A program made the translations under genes and the position numbers. Below, piece after piece: positions 32,434 through 40,136 of a stretch of DNA of 64,000 nt. The DNA is from Roseburia sp. 831b (GTDB lineage: Bacteria; Bacillota; Clostridia; Lachnospirales; Lachnospiraceae), in the NCBI RefSeq assembly GCF_001940165.2, contig NZ_CP135163.1, positions 178,775 to 242,774 of the forward strand. Reading direction: 5' to 3'. Numbering within the stretch: the stretch's first letter is position 1; every line of letters starts with the position of its first letter. Under the pieces are notes generated by a model, which saw only the letters and a program-made list of their open reading frames with translations, made no database searches and was not told where the DNA came from.

Positions 32434-32871
32434 CTATTTTTTCTCTACTTTTTGCAATAATGTATCTGCAAACTGGTTCTGTATTGTGATAGCTGCTGCC
32501 ATCTCTTTTTCATCCAGCATAGTTGCTGCCTCTTCTTCATACTGAAAAAGTGGTTGAATCAATGCCTGTGCAAAGACTTGTCCACTTGTAGTGAGAGAGA
32601 TTATTTTTTCACGCTTATTCTGTGGATTTGTCTGCATCTTAATATAACCAGTATTTAATTGCTTTTTGATAATACTGTTAATGGATGTTTTGGGTGCATC
32701 CAGTTTCTGACATAAATCCTTTTGAGTCATTGCTTCACTGTCATTTTTCACCATCTCATAATAAATTTGTAATTCATACAGGGTAAGATCATGTGCTGTC
32801 GCCCAGACCTCGTATGCATGATTTATTTTTTTGACAGTTTCGTAAATGCAGTCTATTTTTTCTCTGCTCAT
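32434..32871 (-). CDS. MarR-family transcriptional regulator
   Basis: 145 residues from ATG 32871; GAAAGGA is upstream, and the longer frame runs into the promoter. The winged-helix MarR core includes LTLYELQIYYEMVKNDSEAM, MTQKDLCQKLDAPKTSINSI (recognition helix) and KMQTNPQNKREKIISLTTSG (wing). Its own promoter carries GTACG palindromes, suggesting autoregulation. No co-oriented target follows in the operon. The SDR promoter at 57.8 kb carries nearly the same palindromes. Confidence 0.88.
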   Translation of the reverse strand: MSREKIDCIYETVKKINHAYEVWATAHDLTLYELQIYYEMVKNDSEAMTQKDLCQKLDAPKTSINSIIKKQLNTGYIKMQTNPQNKREKIISLTTSGQVFAQALIQPLFQYEEEAATMLDEKEMAAAITIQNQFADTLLQKVEKK

Positions 32872-32928
32872 ATATGTTTTCCTTTCGTATACAATGGCTT
32901 TACAAATAAATTTTTTCAAAATAAAATA

Positions 32929-32977
32929 GGTACGATTTCGTACCATAAATAATAGTTTGAAATCGTACCCTTGTCAA
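32929..32977 (-). promoter_or_regulatory. MarR promoter with GTACG operators
   Basis: Minus strand TTGACA (32977-32972) and TATTAT (32954-32949) are 17 nt apart. The spacer contains GGGTACGATTTC. Just past the -10 lies the perfect palindrome GGTACGA-TT-TCGTACC (32929-32944). Binding there would block RNA polymerase. Confidence 0.75.
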
Positions 32978-33005
32978 TAGGAGTTTTTCGTTTTGTTTTT
33001 CTGTC

Positions 33006-34733
33006 CTATTCTAATTCAAATCTCTGTACAAGTTCATTCAATGTGACAGACTGTGCTGCTAACTCTTCACTGGTTGCGGAAGTTTCTTCTGCCATAGCTG
33101 AGTTATCCTGAACCACCTGTGCCATATCATCAATTCCATCACGAATCTGATCGATACTTTCCATCTGTGTATCTGCCATCTGTGCTGTATCCTGAATCAT
33201 TCCGTTTGCAACACGAACACGTTCTACCGCTTCATCCAAAGAGGTAATGACATCGTTTACAATTGCGTTTCCTTTTTCAATCTCGCCAAGTGATACATTA
33301 ATCAGCTCACGTGTGGTATTTACTGCATTTGCACTTTCGTTTGCAAGGCCACCAATCTCACCTGCAACTACCGCAAAGCCTTTTCCTGCTTCACCTGCAC
33401 GAGCTGCTTCAATTGATGCATTCAGTGACAAAAGATTGGTCTGGGTTGCGATATCTTCAATTGCCTTAATGACTCCAACAACCTGCTGTGAAGATTCTTG
33501 AATCTTATCCATTGCTTCACGCATCTGTGCCATCTGTTTCTTGCTGTCTTCCATGACATCTGCAACTTCATTGGTATAGGATGCAGATTTTTCAGAATTA
33601 TCACGATTCTCTTTTACCTGCTCTGCAACTGTTGTTGCTGTTGCAAGAAGTTCCTCAATTGCTGCTGCCTGTGTCTGTGTATTCTCCGCCATACTCTGGG
33701 CTGCCTTTGCAAGGTCATCACTACCTACGGATACCTGGTTTGCGCCTTCCACGATATTAGTCATAACGTCTGTCATAGACTCTGAAATATGATTCAGTGC
33801 ATCTTTTACTTTCTGGAATTCACCTACATAAGCATATTTTAGATGAATTGCCAATTTTCCATCCGCCATATTGGCAAGTACTTCTGAAATCTCATCAATA
33901 TAATCAATATAATCAATGTATTCTTTTAATCTGGTTACAGTCTTATCAATAGAATTTCCAAGTTCACCAACTTCATCCTCTGAATGAACATCAATATTAA
34001 CATCAAAATTGCCATTTGCAAGCTCTATTGCAGCACCATTTAACTCTTCCAATGGCTTTACAATTTTACCAGTTAATCTGCCTATCAGGAACAGAATAAA
34101 TACCACACCAATTGCCATTACCACAAGGAGCATGATAATCGCCAATATCAAAGAGGAATAATACTGTCCGGCCGGAATACAGCTTAATACGATAAATCCT
34201 GTTTCTCCGATTGGCATAATATATCCATGCTTACGTGAACCGTCTACCGAATATGTTATAAGCTTTGTTGCCTTGTCCGTAACTGCCTGACCTACTCTGC
34301 TTGAAATATTAATATCCTGAAGTGACTTGTCAATCAAATCAGAATTTGGGTGATATACAAATGTTCCATCATCTGCAAGTAACATTGCATATCCATTTGC
34401 TCCGATTGTATAGTCCTGCATGAAATTCATAATTGTTTCAATTACAACGTCAATTCCTGCTACACCAACAACATTACCACTCTTATCAAAAACCGGTGTT
34501 GCTGCACTAAGAATTGTCTTTCCTGTACTTGCAGACACATAAGTCTTGGTCAGCATAGTTTCTCCTGTGCTTGTACACTCATACCATGCACGGGTTTTGA
34601 CATCGTAATCGTCTCAGGAAATTGTGCCACCGGATGTAATAGATGCGTTACTGTCAAGATCCGCAATAAACACACCCTGAATATTGTCTGTATCAAGATT
34701 GGCAACTCCCACCATCTTATCAAGCACTAGGCG
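33006..34733 (-). pseudogene. Methyl-accepting chemotaxis protein, disrupted
   Basis: The C-terminal 516 residues are intact: dCACHE remainder ([20 protein letters not shown]), TM near residue 140, HAMP, and a signalling domain with the hairpin tip [35 protein letters not shown] (residues named by position only beyond the core [20 protein letters not shown]). Upstream in the same frame the dCACHE sequence continues (MVGVANLDTDNIQGVF) through a TGA at 34616-34614, where a Trp is expected before [12 protein letters not shown]. The frame then meets the insertion sequence at ~34733. The true N-terminus is not found on the other side of the IS. Confidence 0.85.
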
Positions 34734-34863
34734 CTTGCGAAACGCCAAAAGCCGCATAAATACGGCTTTTTTTGTTGTTAAAATAAAATATCTCCTCAAG
34801 GTTTATGGTAAAATAGAGTTGTGAGAAACTATCAACCAATCCACCTAAAGGAGATATACCTAC

Positions 34864-36321
34864 ATGATAACACATAAACAGCTCTCTTTGGCAGAAGTTT
34901 TTGAAGATTGCCAAAATAAATTCGACAACGACAAATACCAGTTCCTTTCTCTTCTTGATGAAGCCATTAACCTTGATGAAATTGTTCCTGTTTCTTTTGT
35001 TACTCATTTTCATGCTTCAACCGGAAGACCTCGTAAGCACCAGCTTTATCCAATGCTTAAAGCTTTTCTGATTCAGCGTATATTCTCAATCCCGACTGAT
35101 ATGCTCCTAATCGTTTTCTTGAAATACTCTCAGGAATTACGTGATTTCTGTGGCTTTGATGTTGTTCCTGATGCCTCAAAATTTACCCGTTTTAAACAGG
35201 ATTTCCTGATGGACTTACAATCTATGTTCGTTCACATGGTTGATATGACCGAACCGATATGCCAAAAACTTGATCCTCATCTGGCGGCTATGACCATCTT
35301 CGATACCTCTGGCATTGAAGCCTGGGTGACTGAAAATAATCCAAAATACGCAAACCGTATTATCAAGCAGTTAAAGGCTTTCAAGAAATCCCATAACCTT
35401 GATGATTCCTATGATCCTTATAAGGCTGCTTATGGTTCCATGCCTACGCATGCTGCTTCCAATCAGGCAATCCAGCAGATGTACATTAATGGACATTTCT
35501 GTTACGCCTATAAGTTTGGCATTGTAACCAACGGACTTGGTATTGTCCGTGATATCACTTTCTATAACAAAGAGTTCCTAAAGGCTCATCCGGATATCGT
35601 TGTGGAAAAGAAATCTGACTCTCCTGATGAGGATAAATCTCTTGCCGATTCAAAAGCCCTGCTTCCTGTCCTGGTTGATTTCTTTCAGAAGCATCCGCTT
35701 ATCGCCCCTAAGACTTTTCTTGGTGATGCTGCTTTTGACACGATTGAAATCTACAAATCTCTTTTCGGTGAAATTGGATTTGAAAAAGCATTTATTCCTC
35801 TCCGCGTTAAACTTTCTATGGAAGATAACGGTTATACCATCAACGAAAATGGTGTTCCCTGTTGTCCTCATGATCCTTCGCTTCCTATGAAAAGAGAAGG
35901 TAGTAAATCACACTTAAAAAGCAAAATTCCCACGATGAAATTTGTCTGCCCGAAAATGAAATGGGAATACAATAAAGCAGATAAAACAAAACGCCGTGTA
36001 TGCCATTGTGATAATCCCTGCACAACATCTTCCTGTGGAAGAATGATTTACGTTTATCCCGAAAAGAATCTTCGTGCCTATCCCGGAGTGGAACGGGGGT
36101 CAGACGAATGGGAAGAAACATATAAAATCCGTGTAAACGTTGAAAAATCTATTAACCACTTTAAAGACAGCTTTTGCGTAGCTAATCGTAAAACCCAGAA
36201 CGAAAAAACGCTTCATGCCGATTTACTTTTGGCTGGCATAGCTCAACTTGTTACAGTAATCGTTGCTGATAAAATTCATCAACATCAATACATCCGAAGT
36301 CTTAAGCCTTTGATTGCTTAA
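34864..36321 (+). CDS. DDE transposase (IS4/IS1182-like)
   Basis: 485 residues. RBS AAAGGAGA precedes ATG 34864. The N-terminus (HFHASTGRPRKHQLYPMLKA) and CGFDVVPDASKFTRFKQDF match the N-terminal domain of IS1182/IS4-type transposases. Candidate catalytic residues are TIFDTSGIEAWV (D1), FLGDAAFDTIEIY (D2) and VNVEKSINHFKDSF (E). The two Cys pairs (VCHCDNPCTTSSCG) are typical of a zinc-ribbon insertion. It appears intact and may be active. Confidence 0.85.
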   Translation: MITHKQLSLAEVFEDCQNKFDNDKYQFLSLLDEAINLDEIVPVSFVTHFHASTGRPRKHQLYPMLKAFLIQRIFSIPTDMLLIVFLKYSQELRDFCGFDVVPDASKFTRFKQDFLMDLQSMFVHMVDMTEPICQKLDPHLAAMTIFDTSGIEAWVTENNPKYANRIIKQLKAFKKSHNLDDSYDPYKAAYGSMPTHAASNQAIQQMYINGHFCYAYKFGIVTNGLGIVRDITFYNKEFLKAHPDIVVEKKSDSPDEDKSLADSKALLPVLVDFFQKHPLIAPKTFLGDAAFDTIEIYKSLFGEIGFEKAFIPLRVKLSMEDNGYTINENGVPCCPHDPSLPMKREGSKSHLKSKIPTMKFVCPKMKWEYNKADKTKRRVCHCDNPCTTSSCGRMIYVYPEKNLRAYPGVERGSDEWEETYKIRVNVEKSINHFKDSFCVANRKTQNEKTLHADLLLAGIAQLVTVIVADKIHQHQYIRSLKPLIA

Positions 36322-36345
36322 AATTGAGATTTTATAAATTTTTCT

Positions 36346-36375
36346 GCTTCATACTAACTATGAAGCCTTTTTGTC
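36346..36375 (+). terminator. Terminator of the DDE transposase gene
   Basis: GCTTCATA (36346-36353) pairs with TATGAAGC (36359-36366), followed by CTTTTTG. It is 25 nt after the transposase stop. Two more palindromes follow at ~36409-36431 (AGAATCCTGC..GCAGGATTCT) and ~36453-36475 (ATTGCGAA..TTTCGCAAT). Confidence 0.7.
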
Positions 36376-36512
36376 ATGCCCTAAATGAATGACTGCCACC
36401 TTCCATTCCAAGAATCCTGCATTGCAGGATTCTATCCTTGTTTTCAATCAAGATTGCGAACTTGTTTCGCAATTACCTATAAGGATTATACTCCATTTTA
36501 TATTTTTAACCC

Positions 36513-36896
36513 TTATTCAAGCTCTGCTTCCAACAAAGCTGCTGCTTCCTTTACACAATCAATACATTCTCTCTTTACCACCCCATCTGTAACGCCTTTT
36601 AGCTCCTTACAGACAACAGTTCCATTTTGTTCTTTAAATTTACTGATAATTCTTCTTGCACCCTGCATCGTTTCCTGCGGATTATTTTTAATTATGCCTA
36701 ACGCCATTACGGCTCCAATTAATGCTCCGCATGTAGCTTCCATGCTGCCACCCATGCCAACTGCAAAGCCTTGTGCAAGATTTTTTGCTGTTTCTTCATC
36801 CATATCTGCCAGCTTGCAATACGTGCATGCCACCGCCTGTGCACAATTATAACCACACATTTTTCTTTGTGCTGCTTCATTCACTTTTGATTCCAT
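36513..36896 (-). CDS. C_GCAxxG_C_C family redox-type protein
   Basis: 127 residues with the family hallmarks: MCGYNCAQAVACTY near the N-terminus, GSMEATCGALIGAVMALG in the centre, and RECIDCVKEAA at the C-terminus. These conserved cysteines define the C_GCAxxG_C_C (DUF1863-like) family, thought to be a redox or metal-binding protein associated with anaerobes. RBS GGAAAGAG precedes ATG 36896. It stands alone next to the HEPN/MNT pair. Confidence 0.9.
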   Translation of the reverse strand: MESKVNEAAQRKMCGYNCAQAVACTYCKLADMDEETAKNLAQGFAVGMGGSMEATCGALIGAVMALGIIKNNPQETMQGARRIISKFKEQNGTVVCKELKGVTDGVVKRECIDCVKEAAALLEAELE

Positions 36897-36956
36897 ATTT
36901 CTCTTTCCTTCTCTTCCTATATTTATCTTTATTGGTAAGCTTTCCAGCCTGTCATA

Positions 36957-37358
36957 TCAGCTCAACAGACGCTTTACTACTTCTTTAAACTCATAAAACA
37001 AATCAATATATTTCTCTACAATGACATTGCAATGAGCCTTTACAATCTCACAATCATAATCGTGTGCAAGATTATTTCTTACTTTAAGCATCTCCATCCA
37101 GGCATCGTCTGAAATTAAATTTGCCTTATATGATTCTCTTAGCACTTCCCTTGGAGAGCCTGCAACAAATCCAGTTATTGCATAGTATTGCACCAATATA
37201 TCTTTCATGACTTTCCATGATAAATCAAATGTTATACTAAATTTTGCACTCGTTCCGCTAAGTACAAAAGAATCTGAAAAGTCTCTCTGTTTTGCTTCTG
37301 CTAATGCATCTAACGAATTGCAAAAAGATTGAAATCGTCTATCAAATTTTTCGTCCAT
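36957..37358 (-). CDS. HEPN-domain toxin-like protein (HepT type)
   Basis: 133 helical residues of the HI0074/HepT type (FDRRFQSFCNSLDALAEAK; ITFDLSWKVMKDILVQYYA). The RNase motif R-x4-H is RNNLAH near residue 92. It starts 17 nt inside the MNT gene, so the two are translationally coupled. In known HEPN/MNT systems the MNT partner adds AMP to a tyrosine near the RNase site to neutralise it; the Y in AHDYD fits that. Confidence 0.85.
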   Translation of the reverse strand: MDEKFDRRFQSFCNSLDALAEAKQRDFSDSFVLSGTSAKFSITFDLSWKVMKDILVQYYAITGFVAGSPREVLRESYKANLISDDAWMEMLKVRNNLAHDYDCEIVKAHCNVIVEKYIDLFYEFKEVVKRLLS

Positions 37359-37611
37359 ATTGTTTGATATCCTCCAATAACAGTTTATTTTTACAGGTAT
37401 CCATATTTAGTAAATCCACACTGTAAAGTGTAGGAATCTCCTCAATCTGCTCCAAAAGTTCATCAAAATAATCTGCTCCCGATACTGCTATATCTATATC
37501 GCTTCTTTCTCTTGCAGTCCCCTTCGCCCTTGAGCCATATAAAATAATTTCTTTTGCATGATAACTTCGACACAACTTTGCAACTTCTTTTATTACATCT
37601 TCTGCTTTCAC
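37342..37611 (-). CDS. MNT-domain minimal nucleotidyltransferase (antitoxin)
   Basis: 89 residues from a GTG at 37611. It contains the nucleotidyltransferase signature GSRAKGTARERSDIDIAVSG (GSx10DxD) and the later acidic residue in YSVDLLNMD. It is the first gene of a two-gene HEPN/MNT toxin-antitoxin unit and overlaps the HEPN gene. It probably AMPylates the HEPN toxin. Confidence 0.88.
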   Translation of the reverse strand: MKAEDVIKEVAKLCRSYHAKEIILYGSRAKGTARERSDIDIAVSGADYFDELLEQIEEIPTLYSVDLLNMDTCKNKLLLEDIKQYGRKI

Positions 37612-37710
37612 AAGAATTTCCGTCCTTATTGCTTCTTTTTCTTATATTATAGCATGATTCTATCAAACTCATATTAACATGAACAACTTTACTTTACAAT
37701 CTATAACTTT

Positions 37711-38511
37711 TTAAGCATGGCGCTCCATAACAATAATTTTATTTGAAATGTTTTTGACCGTAGGAATCGCACCAATCACATGATAAACCGGCAAGAGTTT
37801 TTTCATGCCCTCTACCAGACTGACTTCTTTTTTGCACGAAAAAGCAGGGAGAAGCTGTTGGAGTTCTTTTCCATTTTTCACAACCCAGGTGAACTTGGCA
37901 TTGCTTCCCTCGATTGATTTCTCTTTTGCATGCTGTACCACAAAAGGTGACATGGTCTCTATTAACACGGTGGCACTTTGAAACGTTTTTTCAATAATCG
38001 AAAACATCTGTCTAACATCAGCTTCGTTTAAATACATGGATAAGCCTTCCATCACCACTAGAACATCCTCTTTGTAGTACTCTATTTCATTTGTATAAGA
38101 TGTGTCCATCACTGATTTTGCAATCTGATAAACCGGTCCGTTTTCGGTAAGAAATCTTTTTCTTATCTGAATCGTCTCAGGGAGGTCAATGTTGTACCAG
38201 CGCAGATATTTTCCTTTCATGCGGTAACATCTGGTATCCATCCCACACGCAATATTTACAACCACTGCATTCGGATGCGCGCTTAAATACTGCTCTACCA
38301 TCTCATCTAACACGATTGTCCGGGCAATTACTCCGTTGCTCATTGTCTTATCCTTTTTTGCATTGGAAAAATCGTAATCCAGTTTTGACACAATTTCAAC
38401 GGCTATTTCATCCTTAATTTTCGGATTCTTTTTGCATGTTTCCATTGCCCTTGCATACAAGGTCTGAATCATAGTTTCCGGTACACCTGTTACATTTACT
38501 TTTTCTTTCAT
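37711..38511 (-). CDS. SAM-dependent methyltransferase (Ppm1/TcmP type)
   Basis: 266 residues from ATG 38511 (GGTGA 5 nt upstream); an in-frame ATG at 38523 is an alternative. The leucine-carboxyl-methyltransferase-like fold shows in NAVVVNIACGMDTRCYRM (SAM motif I), YNIDLPETIQIRKRF and LVVMEGLSMYLNEADV. Such enzymes methylate small molecules such as polyketides. It is the second gene after a TetR regulator, with a TetR-type palindrome between them. Confidence 0.88.
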   Translation of the reverse strand: MKEKVNVTGVPETMIQTLYARAMETCKKNPKIKDEIAVEIVSKLDYDFSNAKKDKTMSNGVIARTIVLDEMVEQYLSAHPNAVVVNIACGMDTRCYRMKGKYLRWYNIDLPETIQIRKRFLTENGPVYQIAKSVMDTSYTNEIEYYKEDVLVVMEGLSMYLNEADVRQMFSIIEKTFQSATVLIETMSPFVVQHAKEKSIEGSNAKFTWVVKNGKELQQLLPAFSCKKEVSLVEGMKKLLPVYHVIGAIPTVKNISNKIIVMERHA

Positions 38512-38565
38512 ATCATTCACCATACCTTTCTGCCACAGCGCGAAAATCTTTCCTCTGCCTGCGAC

Positions 38566-38595
38566 ATAACACTTGTTATCATTTGTTATGTTATA
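38566..38595. promoter_or_regulatory. TetR operator upstream of the methyltransferase
   Basis: ATAACACTTGTTAT (38566-38579) is the same core as the palindrome over the TetR start, followed by half-sites TTTGTTATGTTAT. Together they indicate that the regulator controls the methyltransferase from a promoter in this gap. Confidence 0.65.
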
Positions 38596-38609
38596 AAAAA
38601 ACTCCACAG

Positions 38610-39206
38610 CTAATTACTGTGAAGCTTTTCTAAACTCTGTATCAATCTGTCTGTTCCGCCTTCGGCATAAATTCCTGTCTGCTCAACTAAGTACAAACTG
38701 TATTGCATGTCATAATCCTCTTTTATGATTTCCAGGCAACTATCTAATCTCTGTCTTGCTAATAGTTTCATCAAACCCTCATCCGGTGACACCTTTAACC
38801 TGCTTTGATAATAGGCAAAAAATGACTGTTCCATCATTTTCTCAATTTTTCGGCGATACCCTTCATAGCAGCTTCCCTGCGCCTTCTCCATGATGATAAT
38901 GGTTTCTTTTCGATGCTTTAAGATAAACTGCATGAGAAGTACATCTAATTTGGCAGACTCCTGTTGGTTCTCCATCTCGATTTTCATGTATTCTGCTAAC
39001 ATCTTCTCATAGTTTTCTATCAACGGCTCAAGAATTGCCCGTAATAAGGCTTCCTTATTCTCAAAGGAAAAATACATGGCTCCTGTCGTGACACCTGCAC
39101 GATTACAGATTGTCCGAAGGCTTGCCTTTGCGTAGCCCTTGTCATAGAATTCGTCCAAGGCTGCCTGCTTTATCTTTTGCATGGTTTCTTCTTTGTTCTT
39201 CATCAT
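38610..39206 (-). CDS. TetR-family transcriptional regulator
   Basis: 198 residues if translation starts at 39206. The TetR helix-turn-helix is clear (KQAALDEFYDKGYAKASLRT; VTTGAMYFSFENKEALL), and a helical ligand-binding domain follows. The annotated ATG directly abuts or overlaps the operator palindrome and has no RBS, so translation may be leaderless or start at the ATG at 39182 (weak AAGAAG upstream). It likely represses itself and the methyltransferase. Confidence 0.9.
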   Translation of the reverse strand: MMKNKEETMQKIKQAALDEFYDKGYAKASLRTICNRAGVTTGAMYFSFENKEALLRAILEPLIENYEKMLAEYMKIEMENQQESAKLDVLLMQFILKHRKETIIIMEKAQGSCYEGYRRKIEKMMEQSFFAYYQSRLKVSPDEGLMKLLARQRLDSCLEIIKEDYDMQYSLYLVEQTGIYAEGGTDRLIQSLEKLHSN

Positions 39207-39219
39207 AACACTTGTTATG
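39204..39219. promoter_or_regulatory. TetR autoregulatory palindrome
   Basis: CATAACA-CT-TGTTATG is a perfect 16-bp palindrome overlapping the first codon of the TetR ORF. It shares its core with the site at 38566. Confidence 0.75.
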
Positions 39220-39250
39220 TTAGTCTAAGCTAACTTGTTTGTCAAGATTT

Positions 39251-40132
39251 TTATATAATATTGCGGATACCCTCACATATCCTTCTCGCAACAAGCGGGT
39301 TGTTCATGGTATACAAATGAATTCCATCAATATCACTAGCAAGCAGGTCGATAATCTGACTTAGGGCATAGGACATTCCTGCGTCAAATAATGCCTCTTT
39401 GTTCTCTTCATATTTACTGATAATTTTCTGGAAGCGCGTCGGAAAAGTTGCCCCGCACATCGTAATCATTCTCTTAATCTGGGCGGCATTGATAACCGGC
39501 ATAATGCCCGGAATAATTGGCGTGCCAATATCTGCGATTCTACAATCCTCCTGAAAACGGAAAAATACTTTGTTGTCAAAAAATAACTGCGACAGCAACA
39601 CCTCTGCCCCTGCATCTACCTTGGCTTTTAAATGCTTGATTTCACTGACTCTGTCATCGGATTCTGGATGACACTCTGGATAACATGCCCCTAAAAAGCA
39701 AAAATCCCCTTTTTCTTTCATGTAGGAAATCAAATCGGAGGCGTGCCTGAAATCCCCTTTTTCTGGAATATTCGGATTTCGGTCTCCGCGAAGTGCAAGT
39801 ATATTTTGCAGACCAACATCTGTTAAAATTTTGGCAAACTCGTCGATTTCTTTTTTATCGTAATGCAGACAGGTTAGATGAACAACCGGTTCTACATGAT
39901 ATTCATACTTAATCTTTTTCGCAAGTTCTATGGTGCGGTTGCAGTTTGCACTGCCTCCCGCACCGAACGTCACACTGATATAATCCGGTTCTAGTTCACA
40001 CAAAACCGCTAATGTCTCGTCAATATTCTTTAATTCACTGTCCTTTTTTGGTGGAAATATCTCAAAGGACAGACTTTTTTTCGGTAAACGTCCTTCCCCT
40101 TGTTTTTCCTTGTATTTTTCTGAAATCTTCAT
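39251..40132 (-). CDS. metF: Methylenetetrahydrofolate reductase
   Basis: 293 residues from ATG 40132 (AAGG 8 nt upstream; a GTG five codons earlier overlaps metE). The TIM barrel with FAD site begins KSLSFEIFPPKKDSEL and continues SVTFGAGGSANCNRT, NILALRGDRNP, CYPECHPESDD and AEVLLSQLFFDN. It reduces 5,10-methylene-THF to 5-methyl-THF, the methyl donor used by the methionine synthase encoded just upstream. The two genes are coupled, forming a methionine biosynthesis operon. Confidence 0.95.
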   Translation of the reverse strand: MKISEKYKEKQGEGRLPKKSLSFEIFPPKKDSELKNIDETLAVLCELEPDYISVTFGAGGSANCNRTIELAKKIKYEYHVEPVVHLTCLHYDKKEIDEFAKILTDVGLQNILALRGDRNPNIPEKGDFRHASDLISYMKEKGDFCFLGACYPECHPESDDRVSEIKHLKAKVDAGAEVLLSQLFFDNKVFFRFQEDCRIADIGTPIIPGIMPVINAAQIKRMITMCGATFPTRFQKIISKYEENKEALFDAGMSYALSQIIDLLASDIDGIHLYTMNNPLVARRICEGIRNII

Positions 40133-40136
40133 TCCC

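Larger units (their letters stand above)
34734..36376 (+). mobile_element. DDE-transposase insertion sequence interrupting the MCP gene
   Basis: One transposase gene with a terminator hairpin at each end: AAGCCGCATAAATACGGCTT near 34755, and GCTTCATA..TATGAAGC near 36350. The left edge is set by where MCP coding sequence stops (~34733); the right edge is approximate. I see no clear terminal inverted repeats or target duplication, because the other MCP half is missing. Confidence 0.7.
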
